From NCBI RefSeq assembly GCF_002735695.1, contig NZ_PDZH01000041.1:1-36611 (forward strand): a stretch of DNA of 36,611 nt, in the 5' to 3' direction. Position numbers and translations under genes: made by a program. This DNA is from Chitinimonas sp. BJB300. GTDB lineage: Bacteria > Pseudomonadota > Gammaproteobacteria > Burkholderiales > Chitinimonadaceae. Positions 19,365 to 27,892 of the stretch are shown here, in pieces (the stretch's first letter is position 1; each line of letters starts with the position of its first letter). The notes under the pieces are model-generated. The model saw only the letters and a list, made by a program, of their open reading frames with translations, made no database searches and was not told where the DNA came from.

Positions 19365-19471
19365 CCGCAGCTGCGATCAGGGCTCATGTGCTGCTTGAGG
19401 TCCTCATGTACAAAAGCACATTCCGATTTCTGTGCTGCGCTTCACCCTGCTGACAGCTGCTCGTGGCAGAT
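19365..19471 (+). repeat. Family A element (A7) cut by the IS5-family insertion
   Basis: GATCAGGGCTCATGTGCTGCTTGAGG, CTCATGTACAAAAGCACATTCCG and CACCCTGCTGACAGCTGCTCGTGGCAGAT follow the 142-bp family A copy closely. The right arm (expected CGTAAACAGGTTC) is replaced at 19472 by the insertion sequence. The left arm is degraded. From 19135 to 19364 I see no gene. Confidence 0.7.
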
Positions 19472-20530
19472 GGCTTTGTTGCATAACCCCACCACCCGCT
19501 ACGGTATGCTAAGGCGATGAACGTCACAACGCCCCAGAACATCAAGCCCAAGCAGCGCTACACAACGACTAACTGGCATGAGTACGACGCCGCGCTGACT
19601 GCACGCGGATCCCTGCTGGTCTGGCTCGACAAAGACATGCAGTGGCTGGCCCAGCCTGCCGGCAACAATGGCCGGCCTGCCAAATACACTGACGCTGCCA
19701 TCCAGTTTTGTCTGAGCATCAAATGCCTGTTCAATCTGCCGTTGCGACAGAGTCTGGGCATGGTGCAGAGCCTGCTCCAATTAGCTGGGCTCGACTGGGC
19801 GGTGCCCGATCACTCTACCGTATGCCGCCGCCAACGCACCATGCAGGTCCAGATCGGCTATCGTCGCAGCAACGGCGCGCTGCATGTGCCGGTCGACAGC
19901 ACCGGCATCCAGTTCCTGGGCGAAGGCGAGTGGAAACGCAAAATACATGGTGCCGAATATCGTCGGCAATGGCGCAAAGTCCACCTGGGCATCGACGCCG
20001 AAACCTTGGAAATCCGGGCCATAGAGGTAACCGGCAACGGCGTGGGCGACGCCCCCATACTGCCGGAGTTGCTAATGCAGCTGCCGGCGGATGAGCCGGT
20101 TGCGACGGCAACACGGGATGGCGCCTATGACACACAGGGTTGCTACGCAGCGCTGGTTGGCCGGGGGATCATGCCGGTGATTCCGCCGCGCAAGAACGCC
20201 AAGCCTTGGAAGTCGAAAATTCCCGGCAGTGAGGTGCGTAATGCGGCGATTGCGGCGTGCAAACGCTTGGGGCGACGAATCTGGAAACGTTGGAGCGGCT
20301 ATCACCGCCGCAGTCTGGTGGAAACGAAGATGCACTGTTTCAAGCGACTCGGTAGCCGGGTGATGGCACGCACCTTTGATCGGCAGGTGGCGGAACTACA
20401 AGTACGCGCGGCGCTGTTGAACCGCTTTACCACCCTGGGTTGCCCGAAGACCGTAGCGGTGGCAGCGATGGGCTAAATCCGCCTTGGGAAAGGGGATGCT
20501 CAATCTTCGGTGGGGTTATGCAACAAAGCC
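19472..20530 (+). mobile_element. Complete IS5-family insertion sequence (1059 bp)
   Basis: Perfect 22-bp terminal inverted repeats, GGCTTTGTTGCATAACCCCACC at the left (19472-19493) and its complement at the right (20509-20530), enclose one transposase gene. Flanking sequences (left GGCAGAT, right TCGCAAC) show no direct repeat, and the family A element at the left does not continue at the right. A deletion or recombination next to the element is therefore likely after insertion. Confidence 0.93.
19517..20476 (+). CDS. IS5-family DDE transposase
   Basis: The 319-residue transposase occupies almost the whole element. The catalytic triad is visible as D127 (VPVDSTG), D201 (TRDGAYDT) and E269 (SLVETKMHCFKRLG), the last in the Y/R-x2-E-x6-K arrangement of this family. 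No frameshift or internal stop is seen, so the element may still be active. The start at 19517 is 45 bp inside the left end. Confidence 0.93.
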   Translation: MNVTTPQNIKPKQRYTTTNWHEYDAALTARGSLLVWLDKDMQWLAQPAGNNGRPAKYTDAAIQFCLSIKCLFNLPLRQSLGMVQSLLQLAGLDWAVPDHSTVCRRQRTMQVQIGYRRSNGALHVPVDSTGIQFLGEGEWKRKIHGAEYRRQWRKVHLGIDAETLEIRAIEVTGNGVGDAPILPELLMQLPADEPVATATRDGAYDTQGCYAALVGRGIMPVIPPRKNAKPWKSKIPGSEVRNAAIAACKRLGRRIWKRWSGYHRRSLVETKMHCFKRLGSRVMARTFDRQVAELQVRAALLNRFTTLGCPKTVAVAAMG

Positions 20531-20543
20531 TCGCAACATAAAA

Positions 20544-20572
20544 AGAGGGGTGCTATGCACCCCCTTTTTTTT
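20544..20572 (+). terminator. Rho-independent terminator after the insertion sequence
   Basis: GGGGTGC (20547-20553) and GCACCCC (20557-20563) form a stem around TAT, followed by a C and eight T. On the other strand it also ends in T-rich sequence. No intact gene of the host precedes it apart from the transposase, so it may be left from a gene removed beside the IS. From 20573 to 20953 I see no gene. Confidence 0.75.
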
Positions 20573-20953
20573 GGGCTGGCCACATAGGGTGCGTGATTGG
20601 CTACGACAGGCGGGTAGTGCGCCTCCTGCAGCGCAACGTCGCCTCTTTACCACAGCACCGCTAGTCGGCTGCAGTGGTTCTTCGCGCTTTGTCGCTTACG
20701 TTCTTCCTGCTTGATGGCAGGAATGAATATATAAATGAATCACCTACTTCCAGTTGGGGCCTGTGTTAGTGGAATCGATAGCGCCAGTTTAATGCCATGT
20801 CCAGAGGCGTTGAAGATTATGTTGCGCATCCCTGATGTTGGGGGTAAGCAGTAGCATCGGCAAAAATTCTTAGAAGAATACGGCTGAGAAGAGATCAATC
20901 AGCGCGGCGAGCTTGTACCACCGAGAGTTCATGCAGCGCATTCAGGAGGTGGT

Positions 20954-21040
20954 ATGGCTGTGGGGATTCGATTCCAAATGATAGAGACCTGCATGCGCAT
21001 GGGTTGTCTGGTTAGCCCATGGCAGGTTTGCTGGCGTTAG
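20954..21040 (+). CDS. 28-residue leader ORF before the GGDEF-EAL gene
   Basis: An almost ideal Shine-Dalgarno, AGGAGGTGGT, precedes the ATG at 20954. The frame (MAVGIRFQMIETCMRMGCLV, then SPWQVCWR) ends at TAG 21038-21040. The TAG touches the AGGACAGGG stretch that would serve as ribosome-binding site for the next start at 21055. The peptide has no recognisable domain. The geometry suggests a coupled or regulatory short ORF. It could also be chance, as the peptide itself shows no sign of function. Confidence 0.45.
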   Translation: MAVGIRFQMIETCMRMGCLVSPWQVCWR

Positions 21041-21054
21041 GACAGGGCGTGGGA

Positions 21055-23160
21055 ATGAATGCTAAACCGCCCATCGAGCCAACGCTATTGCTGGTCGATG
21101 ACTTATCCTCCAACCTGCTGAGTCTAAAGGCATTGTTGGACGATGGCTCCCGTCGCCTGCTTACTGCCAACAGTGGGGAAGCGGCGCTGGAGACCCTGCT
21201 GAGCGAGACGGTCGCTCTGGTATTGTTGGATGTGCAGATGCCGGGCATGGATGGTTTTGAAGTGCTGCGTCTGATGCGTAACAACCGGCGCACGCGTGAT
21301 ATTCCCGTATTGTTGCTGACAGCGCATATGGATGGTGATGTATCAATGCTGGCCGGGTATGAAGCGGGCGCGATTGATTACCTTACCAAGCCGATTCGAA
21401 GTGAAATACTGTTGGCGAAGGTGGCCAGCTTGCTTGAATTGCAAAACGCACGTCTGCAATTGCAATTGATTAACGAAGAAATCACCCAAGCCAGAGAGTT
21501 TTACTCTTCGATTCTGGATACCACGGGTGAGGGTATTCTGGTGGTGGGGGCTGATCTTGAGATCAGTTATGCTAATCCTGCCGCACGCCGATTGCTGGGT
21601 AGCCAGCAGATGAGTGATCTAGACCTGCCATTTTCAGTATATATACCTTGTGAAAGTAGCAGCATGTCGGCGTCCAGCGTATCTGTGCCCCGCCCAAGCA
21701 GCTATTTTACTCATCTCGCCATGTTGCGTACTGCGTATGGCAGTGAATTATCGGTCCAACTTTCGTGTGCCCAACTGCCTGGATCGAAAGGGAGTTGGGT
21801 GGTGGCTTTTCAAGATGTGGGGCCGATAACACGGCTTGAGCAAGAGTTACGTCATCAGGCGGTGACTGATCCCCTGACAGGCCTGCGTAACCGGAAGGGC
21901 TTCTTCCAGACCTTGAACAATGTGTTGTCTCGTGCGCTGCGCCAGTCGGAAATGGTGGGCCTGCTTTACCTTGATCTGGATGACTTCAAGTTAGTGAATG
22001 ATAGCCTGGGCCATGCGGTGGGAGACCAGTTGCTGAAAGCTTTTTCTGAGAGACTGAGCCAGCAATTGCGTCGTTATGACGGTGTATGCCGGCTTGGCGG
22101 GGACGAGTTCACCATTGTGCTGGAGGCGATGAACGACGAGGCGCAGATATCGGGTGTGGCAGAAAAAATTATCCAAGCTCAGCAGCAGTCCTATGATATT
22201 GCCGGCCATAGCTTAAATATGAGCGTGAGTATCGGCATCGCTACTCACCCGGACTGTGGTACCACTGCCGAGGAATTGTTGCAGTCGGCAGATACGGCCA
22301 TGTACCAGGCTAAGCGGGAAGGCCGGAATAATTTCCGGCATTTCTCGCCCGAGATGAACAGCCGTGTGCGGGTCAGGGCGCTTTTGCTCGATAGCCTCCG
22401 CCGCGCCATGATCGAGGAGCAATTTTTCCTCGTCTATCAGCCGCAAGTCCGGGTCAGTGATGGGCGTATGACGGGTATGGAGGCATTGCTGCGTTGGCAG
22501 CATCCAGAGGCGGGCCTGATCAACCCTGCCACCTTTATTCCGCTATTGGAAGAGTCTGGTCTGATCGTGCAGGTCAGTCGCTGGATATTGCGTGAAGCTT
22601 GTGAACAACGCCGTGCCTGGGCGGGCCAACTGGCTGATGATGTGACGGTGTCGGTCAACCTATCGGCCAAGCAGTTTGCGGACGAACACCTCCTGAACGA
22701 TATCGCGATGTTGCTTGAAGAAACCCAGCTTCCATCCCATTGCCTGGAGCTGGAAGTGACGGAAGGGGCGGTGATTGGTGATATGCATACCAGCCAGCGT
22801 TTGATTGGCGAGCTCAGGAAGATGGGTGTCCGTATTTCTATGGATGACTTTGGCACCGGTTATTCCTCGTTGGCTTATTTGAAGCAGCTGACATTGGATG
22901 TGCTGAAAATCGACCGGTTGTTTGTTTCCAATCTGCCCAATGACAAGCGTGACCAAACCATTGCCCGTGTCATTATTCAATTGGCGCACGATTTGGATTT
23001 GGAAGTCATCGCCGAAGGGGTGGAGACTGCCGAACAATTGGCACTGCTGGCCGATATGGGCTGTGAGACGATCCAGGGATTTTATTTCTCCAAGCCATTA
23101 CCGGCATCCGAGATACCTAAGTTGCCGGCCCACTTTAAGACTCACTGTGGTCTCAACTAA
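21055..23160 (+). CDS. Response regulator with PAS, GGDEF and EAL domains (c-di-GMP turnover)
   Basis: The start at 21055 is preferred over 21019 because AGGACAGGG precedes it; the product is 701 residues. The order is REC (acidic pair in LLLVDD, phospho-acceptor D59 in LLDVQMPGMDG, Lys in YLTKP), a short coiled coil, PAS (about 145-260), GGDEF (348-352) and EAL (from 476). The diguanylate cyclase site is intact, with an inhibitory RxxD site (RRYD) five residues before GGDEF. The EAL domain also keeps EALLRW, VNLSAKQF, ELEVTEG, DDFGTGYSSL, LKIDR and EGVET, so it may both make and degrade c-di-GMP. Its partner is probably the hybrid kinase encoded convergently at 24128-27610. Confidence 0.95.
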   Translation: MNAKPPIEPTLLLVDDLSSNLLSLKALLDDGSRRLLTANSGEAALETLLSETVALVLLDVQMPGMDGFEVLRLMRNNRRTRDIPVLLLTAHMDGDVSMLAGYEAGAIDYLTKPIRSEILLAKVASLLELQNARLQLQLINEEITQAREFYSSILDTTGEGILVVGADLEISYANPAARRLLGSQQMSDLDLPFSVYIPCESSSMSASSVSVPRPSSYFTHLAMLRTAYGSELSVQLSCAQLPGSKGSWVVAFQDVGPITRLEQELRHQAVTDPLTGLRNRKGFFQTLNNVLSRALRQSEMVGLLYLDLDDFKLVNDSLGHAVGDQLLKAFSERLSQQLRRYDGVCRLGGDEFTIVLEAMNDEAQISGVAEKIIQAQQQSYDIAGHSLNMSVSIGIATHPDCGTTAEELLQSADTAMYQAKREGRNNFRHFSPEMNSRVRVRALLLDSLRRAMIEEQFFLVYQPQVRVSDGRMTGMEALLRWQHPEAGLINPATFIPLLEESGLIVQVSRWILREACEQRRAWAGQLADDVTVSVNLSAKQFADEHLLNDIAMLLEETQLPSHCLELEVTEGAVIGDMHTSQRLIGELRKMGVRISMDDFGTGYSSLAYLKQLTLDVLKIDRLFVSNLPNDKRDQTIARVIIQLAHDLDLEVIAEGVETAEQLALLADMGCETIQGFYFSKPLPASEIPKLPAHFKTHCGLN

Positions 23161-23285
23161 TCCAGTAGTGTCTGAATTGCCCTGTACCGTGTGATTGATC
23201 GCCCTAGCCTCTCATAGGCAGGCAGAGTGCAATACCAGGTTTTTGCGCTAATCCGTTCGCTTTTTATCCTGCCAAAATCTGATCG

Positions 23286-24107
23286 CTAATGTTTTCTGTA
23301 AATCCGTTCAGCTCGGGCAATTGTGTCAAATTGATCTTTATAGGGCGAGAACTGGATGCTTTCCTTGCTGCCAAGCCCAAGAAATCCCCGATGGACCAGT
23401 GAATCGTGAAAGAGCCCCAGCGCCCGGGCCTGTAGGTGGTGGTCGAAATAGATCAGCACATTGCGGCAGGAGACAAACTGAGTTTCTACAAACACGTTAT
23501 CGGTGGCTAGGCTGTGGTCGGAAAATACGCAGTACTGGCGCAGGGATTGGTCTATTAGGGCCGCACCATAAGCCGCCAGATAATAATCAGAAAAAGCCGC
23601 TTTGCCGCCAGCCTGCTGATAGTTGCTGGTATAGCGGGGCAGGTGCTTGATGGGAAAGATACCGCGCTCGGCGCGGGCCAGATTACGCGGGTTAATGTCG
23701 GTGGCGTAAATCTGGCTGCGCTCCAGCAGGCCTTCCTCGCGCAGTAAAATGGCAAGGGAATAGACTTCTTCTCCGGTGCTGCAACCGGCCACCCAGATGC
23801 GGATTCGGGGGTAAGTGGCCAGTACGGGTAGCACTTCATCCCGCAGGCGTCGGAAGTAGGCCGGGTCGCGAAACATATCGCTGACGGGCACGGTGAGGTA
23901 TTGCAGCAACTCCTGGAAGCTGGCTGAGTCGGCTGTCACCTTTTGGTGCAGGTTGGTCAGGTTGGTATGGTTCAACCGGCTGATGGCATGGAGCACCCGC
24001 CGCTTGAGCGAGGGCTGTGCATAGTGGCGGAAGTCGTATTGGTAGCGTGTAAAGATGGTTTCCAATAGTGCGGCCAATTCTGAGGTGGCGTTGGATTTCT
24101 CATCCAT
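23286..24107 (-). CDS. CheR-type protein-glutamate O-methyltransferase
   Basis: The start at 24107 (MDEKSNATSELAALLE) gives 273 residues, normal for CheR, and lies 20 bp after the kinase stop; the longer frame to 24230 overlaps the kinase and has no homologous look. An N-terminal helical domain (FRHYAQPSLKRRVLHAISRL) precedes the SAM-binding domain, with WVAGCSTGEEVYSLAI as motif I, IYATDINPRNLARAERGIF, and SCRNVLIYF as the usual CheR CRNVLIYF signature. It methylates chemoreceptor-type glutamates. Because no CheB or receptor gene is nearby, its target may be linked to the adjoining hybrid kinase. Confidence 0.92.
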   Translation of the reverse strand: MDEKSNATSELAALLETIFTRYQYDFRHYAQPSLKRRVLHAISRLNHTNLTNLHQKVTADSASFQELLQYLTVPVSDMFRDPAYFRRLRDEVLPVLATYPRIRIWVAGCSTGEEVYSLAILLREEGLLERSQIYATDINPRNLARAERGIFPIKHLPRYTSNYQQAGGKAAFSDYYLAAYGAALIDQSLRQYCVFSDHSLATDNVFVETQFVSCRNVLIYFDHHLQARALGLFHDSLVHRGFLGLGSKESIQFSPYKDQFDTIARAERIYRKH

Positions 24108-24127
24108 GGCATCAGTCTGATGTTGGT

Positions 24128-27100
24128 TCAAGTACGGGCCGAGTGGGGAGACCAGACACGAATCAATGACAGTAGTTTGTCTATCTGCACTGGTTTGGAA
24201 AGGTAGTCGTTTGCACCGGCAGCCAAGCATTGGTCGTGGTCATCTTGCATGGCGCGTGCAGTCAGGGCAAGGATAGGGAGCGCGGCAAAATGGGGCCGCA
24301 GGCGAATTTGCCGCATGGCTTCGTAGCCATCCATGATAGGCATCATGATATCCATCAGCACCAGGGAAATACTGCGGTCGCTGTCCAGCTTTTCCAAAGC
24401 TTCGGCCCCATTGCGGGCAATGATGACTTTCGCGTCCAATGCTTCCAGCGCACTGCTCAGCGCAAAGACATTGCGTACATCATCGTCAACCAGCAACAGC
24501 GTACGCCCCTTTAGGCTTTGTTCATCGTCCTGGCGGGCCTGTTGCAGCAGGTGTTGGCGTTCCGGCGCCAGCGTGTGTTCCACCTGATGCAGGAATAGCG
24601 TTATTTCATCAAGTAATCGTTCGGGTGAACGGGCACCCTTGATGATAATGGCACGTGCGTAGTGGCGCAGTTCGGCTTCCTCTTCCGCAGATAAGTCTCG
24701 GCCGGTGTAGACAATGACAGGTGGGAAAGAACAGATATTTTCTTGGGCCATACATTTGAGCAATTCATGCCCAGCCATGTCGGGTAGGGTCAAGTCCACT
24801 ACCATGCAATCGAATAATTTGTTGCGCAGCAGTGTCAGTGCTTCTTCCGCCAATGCAGTGGTCTGGACTTTGACAGAGCTGTCTTCTATCAGACGGCGGA
24901 TGCTATCGGCTTGCAGTGGGTCATCTTCTACGACCAATACATACTGGATGGTCTGAGCCAGACGGGTTTCCAAGCGACTGAATACCACACGCAGCGTGTC
25001 GGCATCGGCGGGTTTGCGGACATGGCCGATGGCGCCCAGTTGCAATGCTGGTTCGCTACTGTCAGTGCCGGATATCACATGTACGGGAATGTGCCGGGTG
25101 GCTGGGTCCTGCTTGAATTGTTCCAGCAAGATCAGGCCGGAGTAGTCAGGTAGTTTGATGTCGAGCAGGATGGCTTGCGGTAGGTAGGTCTTGGCCATGG
25201 CGAGGCCGTCGCTTGCGGTATCGGCTAGCAGGCAATAGAAACCGCGCTCATGCGCTAGTTCGTAAAGGCTGCGCGCAAATTGTGGATGATCTTCGATGAC
25301 CAGTATCTGGCGGCCATTTTCGGGGAGAATGGCACTGTCGTCTAAAGGGGTGGTGTGCTTTTGAGCTGGTGCTGGGGTGTTGATTACCTCGGTGGCGGTA
25401 GATGATGGCAATGACGATAGCGATTGGTCGATCAGGCCACCTGGCTGCATGCCTGGCGGCGTCACGGGCAAGGTCAGGGTAAATGTGCTGCCTACGCCGA
25501 GTTGGCTGTGCAGGGTAATCTGGCCACCCAGCATCCGAGCCAGATTGCGTGAAATCGAAAGTCCAAGCCCCGTGCCGCCATAGCGGCGTGTTGTCCCATT
25601 CTCTGCTTGGCGGAAGGCTTCAAAGATGGATTCTTGATGCTCGGGCGCGATGCCGATGCCATTGTCGCTGACAGCAAAAGCCAGAAAGCCATCCGATGGA
25701 ATGGATACCTGCAGTTGCACGCTGCCGTGTTCGGTGAACTTCAATGCATTGGCCAGTAGGTTTTTCAGGATCTGCATCAACCGGGCGGCATCACTAAAAA
25801 TAGTGGTAGGCGTATCAGGTAACAATTGCAGATTGAGCGACAACTGCTTTTCAGTCGCGATTGGGAAAAACAACTGCTTCAAATCATCCAGCAGCGCTGG
25901 CAGCTTCACATTCGACCACTGGATGTCCAGCTTGCCGGCTTCCACCTTTGACAAGTCGAGTATGTCGTTGATGAGGTGCAGCAGATCATTGCCTGAGGTG
26001 TAGATGGATTCTGCAAACTGCACTTGGTCTGGGCTTAAGTTTCCCTTACGGTTTTCTGCCAATAGCTTGGCAAGGATCAGCGTACTGTTCAATGGTGTGC
26101 GCAGCTCGTGCGACATATTGGCCAGAAATTCGCTTTTATAGCGGCTGGCGCGCTGGATTTCCGCTGCACGGGATTCCAGGTGTGAGTGGGCTTGTTTGAG
26201 AGCCTCGTTGCGCTCATTCAAGGTTGCACTCTGTTCTTCCAGCCGTTGATTACTCTGCTCCAGTGCTTGCTGTTGGATTTGGAGGCGGGCTTGCGAATCA
26301 AGCAAGGTGTGGGATTGTTCTTCCAACTCTTCGTTGGTGGCGCGTAGTTCCTCTTGTTGGGCTCGCAGTTCTTCATTCAGTCTTTGGGATTCCAGTAGAA
26401 CTTCCTGCAGACGCAAACGGTATTGCAGGGCTTCGACAGCTTTGCCGATTTTGAAAGTGATCTGGTTAGCGAATTCCAAGCCTTGGTCTGGCAAATCGCC
26501 TAGAAAGCCGAGTTCTATAACGGCATTGACACGCTTGCTGTCGCAGGTGGGGATGATGAGCAACTGGTGAGGAAGGCTACTACCTAGAGCGGAGCAGACG
26601 GGTAGGTAATTAGCCGGTAGGTGTTTCAATTGCATGACTTGATTGATTGCAGCAGCTTGACCTGCCAGGGTCTCATGGAGTTTGAAATTGGAAAGAGGAA
26701 AGAGTTTGGCTGGGGGATGGGCGTAGTGGGCAGTAGGGTGAAAGTTTATGCCATCGTCGCTAATGTAAACGGCACCCACAGAGGCGCCTAGATAGCTGAC
26801 AAGACTGTTAAGTACCTTCTCGCATAATTCAATCATTGACTGTTCACCTACCAGCAGCGTGGCCAGACGGGTCTTGCCAGTCGCCAACCAAGCTTCACGC
26901 GCCAAACGATTGTTTTGGTCTTGCTGCAGTTCTAATGTAGCGCCGTACACATTCGCCAACTTCAGCATCTGTCGCCGGCCAACCAAGGCCAGTACGACAC
27001 CGGAAATCACACCTGTCGCCATCGTGAGGGATGTCAGCCAGAAGATAGTCGTGTTGGCGGCTTTGCTACGCGCCTTACGTTGGGAATCCTCCACCTCCCG

Positions 27101-27610
27101 TAAGCTTCTCAACAACAAGCGCATTTCATCCATCAACTTCTTTCCATCTCCGACGCGCGCCAATTCCACGATGGCGGCGAGACCATTTTCCTCATGGCGC
27201 AGCAATATGATTTGTTGTGCAAATTGTTGCCATCGATCAAACAAGTTTTGAAACCGCTTCAATCGAATTTGATAGTCGGGATTACTGGCGGTGATGGCGG
27301 TGAAGTCGTCCCATGCTTCGGGAAAGTTGGCGTTGGCTGTCTGATAGGGAGCTAGAAATTCATCCAGGCCGGTCAGGCTATAAGCCCGCAAACTGGTTTC
27401 TGCGTCGACCAATAACTTCGAGACCTTATTGGACTTGGTAATGATGTCCTCGGAATGCGCAATCAAACCGTTGACCGATTGCAGATACAACACCAGCCCG
27501 ATAAATATCAGCGATGAGATGATGGCCAATACCAGGGGGATACTGATGTGCCGTACCAAGGAGCGTCGAAATGCATCCTGGGTCAGGTCATACGGCTGTG
27601 GGGCTTCCAT
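24128..27610 (-). CDS. Hybrid sensor histidine kinase: CHASE3-GAF-HisKA-HATPase-three receivers
   Basis: The 1160-residue membrane kinase has TM1 (about 22-46), a periplasmic CHASE3-like domain (47-185), TM2 (188-210), a GAF-like domain (about 245-395) and a long Glu/Gln-rich coiled coil (398-485). HisKA follows with H501 in NMSHELRTPLN, then a complete ATPase domain (NLLANALKF, DNGIGI, GGTGLGL). Three receiver domains end the protein, each with its Asp: D817, D939 and D1087 (LMDIMMPIMDG). It closes with a receiver, no HPt. Output probably passes to CheR and to the REC-GGDEF-EAL protein in the same locus. A ribosome-binding site (GGAGG, in CGGGAGGAAT) precedes ATG 27610. Confidence 0.95.
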   Translation of the reverse strand: MEAPQPYDLTQDAFRRSLVRHISIPLVLAIISSLIFIGLVLYLQSVNGLIAHSEDIITKSNKVSKLLVDAETSLRAYSLTGLDEFLAPYQTANANFPEAWDDFTAITASNPDYQIRLKRFQNLFDRWQQFAQQIILLRHEENGLAAIVELARVGDGKKLMDEMRLLLRSLREVEDSQRKARSKAANTTIFWLTSLTMATGVISGVVLALVGRRQMLKLANVYGATLELQQDQNNRLAREAWLATGKTRLATLLVGEQSMIELCEKVLNSLVSYLGASVGAVYISDDGINFHPTAHYAHPPAKLFPLSNFKLHETLAGQAAAINQVMQLKHLPANYLPVCSALGSSLPHQLLIIPTCDSKRVNAVIELGFLGDLPDQGLEFANQITFKIGKAVEALQYRLRLQEVLLESQRLNEELRAQQEELRATNEELEEQSHTLLDSQARLQIQQQALEQSNQRLEEQSATLNERNEALKQAHSHLESRAAEIQRASRYKSEFLANMSHELRTPLNSTLILAKLLAENRKGNLSPDQVQFAESIYTSGNDLLHLINDILDLSKVEAGKLDIQWSNVKLPALLDDLKQLFFPIATEKQLSLNLQLLPDTPTTIFSDAARLMQILKNLLANALKFTEHGSVQLQVSIPSDGFLAFAVSDNGIGIAPEHQESIFEAFRQAENGTTRRYGGTGLGLSISRNLARMLGGQITLHSQLGVGSTFTLTLPVTPPGMQPGGLIDQSLSSLPSSTATEVINTPAPAQKHTTPLDDSAILPENGRQILVIEDHPQFARSLYELAHERGFYCLLADTASDGLAMAKTYLPQAILLDIKLPDYSGLILLEQFKQDPATRHIPVHVISGTDSSEPALQLGAIGHVRKPADADTLRVVFSRLETRLAQTIQYVLVVEDDPLQADSIRRLIEDSSVKVQTTALAEEALTLLRNKLFDCMVVDLTLPDMAGHELLKCMAQENICSFPPVIVYTGRDLSAEEEAELRHYARAIIIKGARSPERLLDEITLFLHQVEHTLAPERQHLLQQARQDDEQSLKGRTLLLVDDDVRNVFALSSALEALDAKVIIARNGAEALEKLDSDRSISLVLMDIMMPIMDGYEAMRQIRLRPHFAALPILALTARAMQDDHDQCLAAGANDYLSKPVQIDKLLSLIRVWSPHSART

Positions 27611-27732
27611 ATTCCTCCCGCAACTCTTTAAGAGTGATCAGGCGGAATCATCTGCTTGTGACTCCTACCCCTTAAGTTATATGTCATAAGCGGGCAAGGA
27701 CGAAGCGGGATGGATATGCAGGCCGGGTTTTA

Positions 27733-27872
27733 GAACCTGTTCAATGTTTGCTGCGTGTCGGCGATAGGGCGTTGAAAATACCCTTGGAATGCGCATTTAC
27801 CACTTGTAAACGCCGCCTCCTCCGACATTTTCGCCTTGTCTTGCCTTAGCTCGCGAGACTTTGAACAGGTTC
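27733..27872 (+). repeat. Complete family B element (B2), 140 bp
   Basis: The arms are GAACCTGTTCAATGTTT and AGACTTTGAACAGGTTC. The interior matches the copy at 30536 (CGTTGAAAATACCC, ATTTACCACTTGTAAAC, TTTTCGCCTTGTCTTGCC). It is flanked by TTA and TAA. A second solo end, CAGGTTC (27887-27893), follows 14 bp later and overlaps the ubiA stop codon. Confidence 0.83.
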
Positions 27873-27892
27873 TAACAGATATCGATCAGGTT

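Noticed and set aside
20960-21000. tRNA-like GATTCGATTCC stretch
   Set aside because: No acceptor or anticodon stems fit around it; it lies in the 28-codon leader ORF.
24108-24230. 41-residue N-terminal extension of CheR
   Set aside because: It overlaps the kinase coding end and does not resemble CheR; the start at 24107 gives the usual length.
27733-27872. Simple rho-independent terminators as the explanation for the family B sequences
   Set aside because: They have unit length, shared ends and, in the best copies, target duplications, and they occur in non-terminator positions, although they may act as terminators secondarily.
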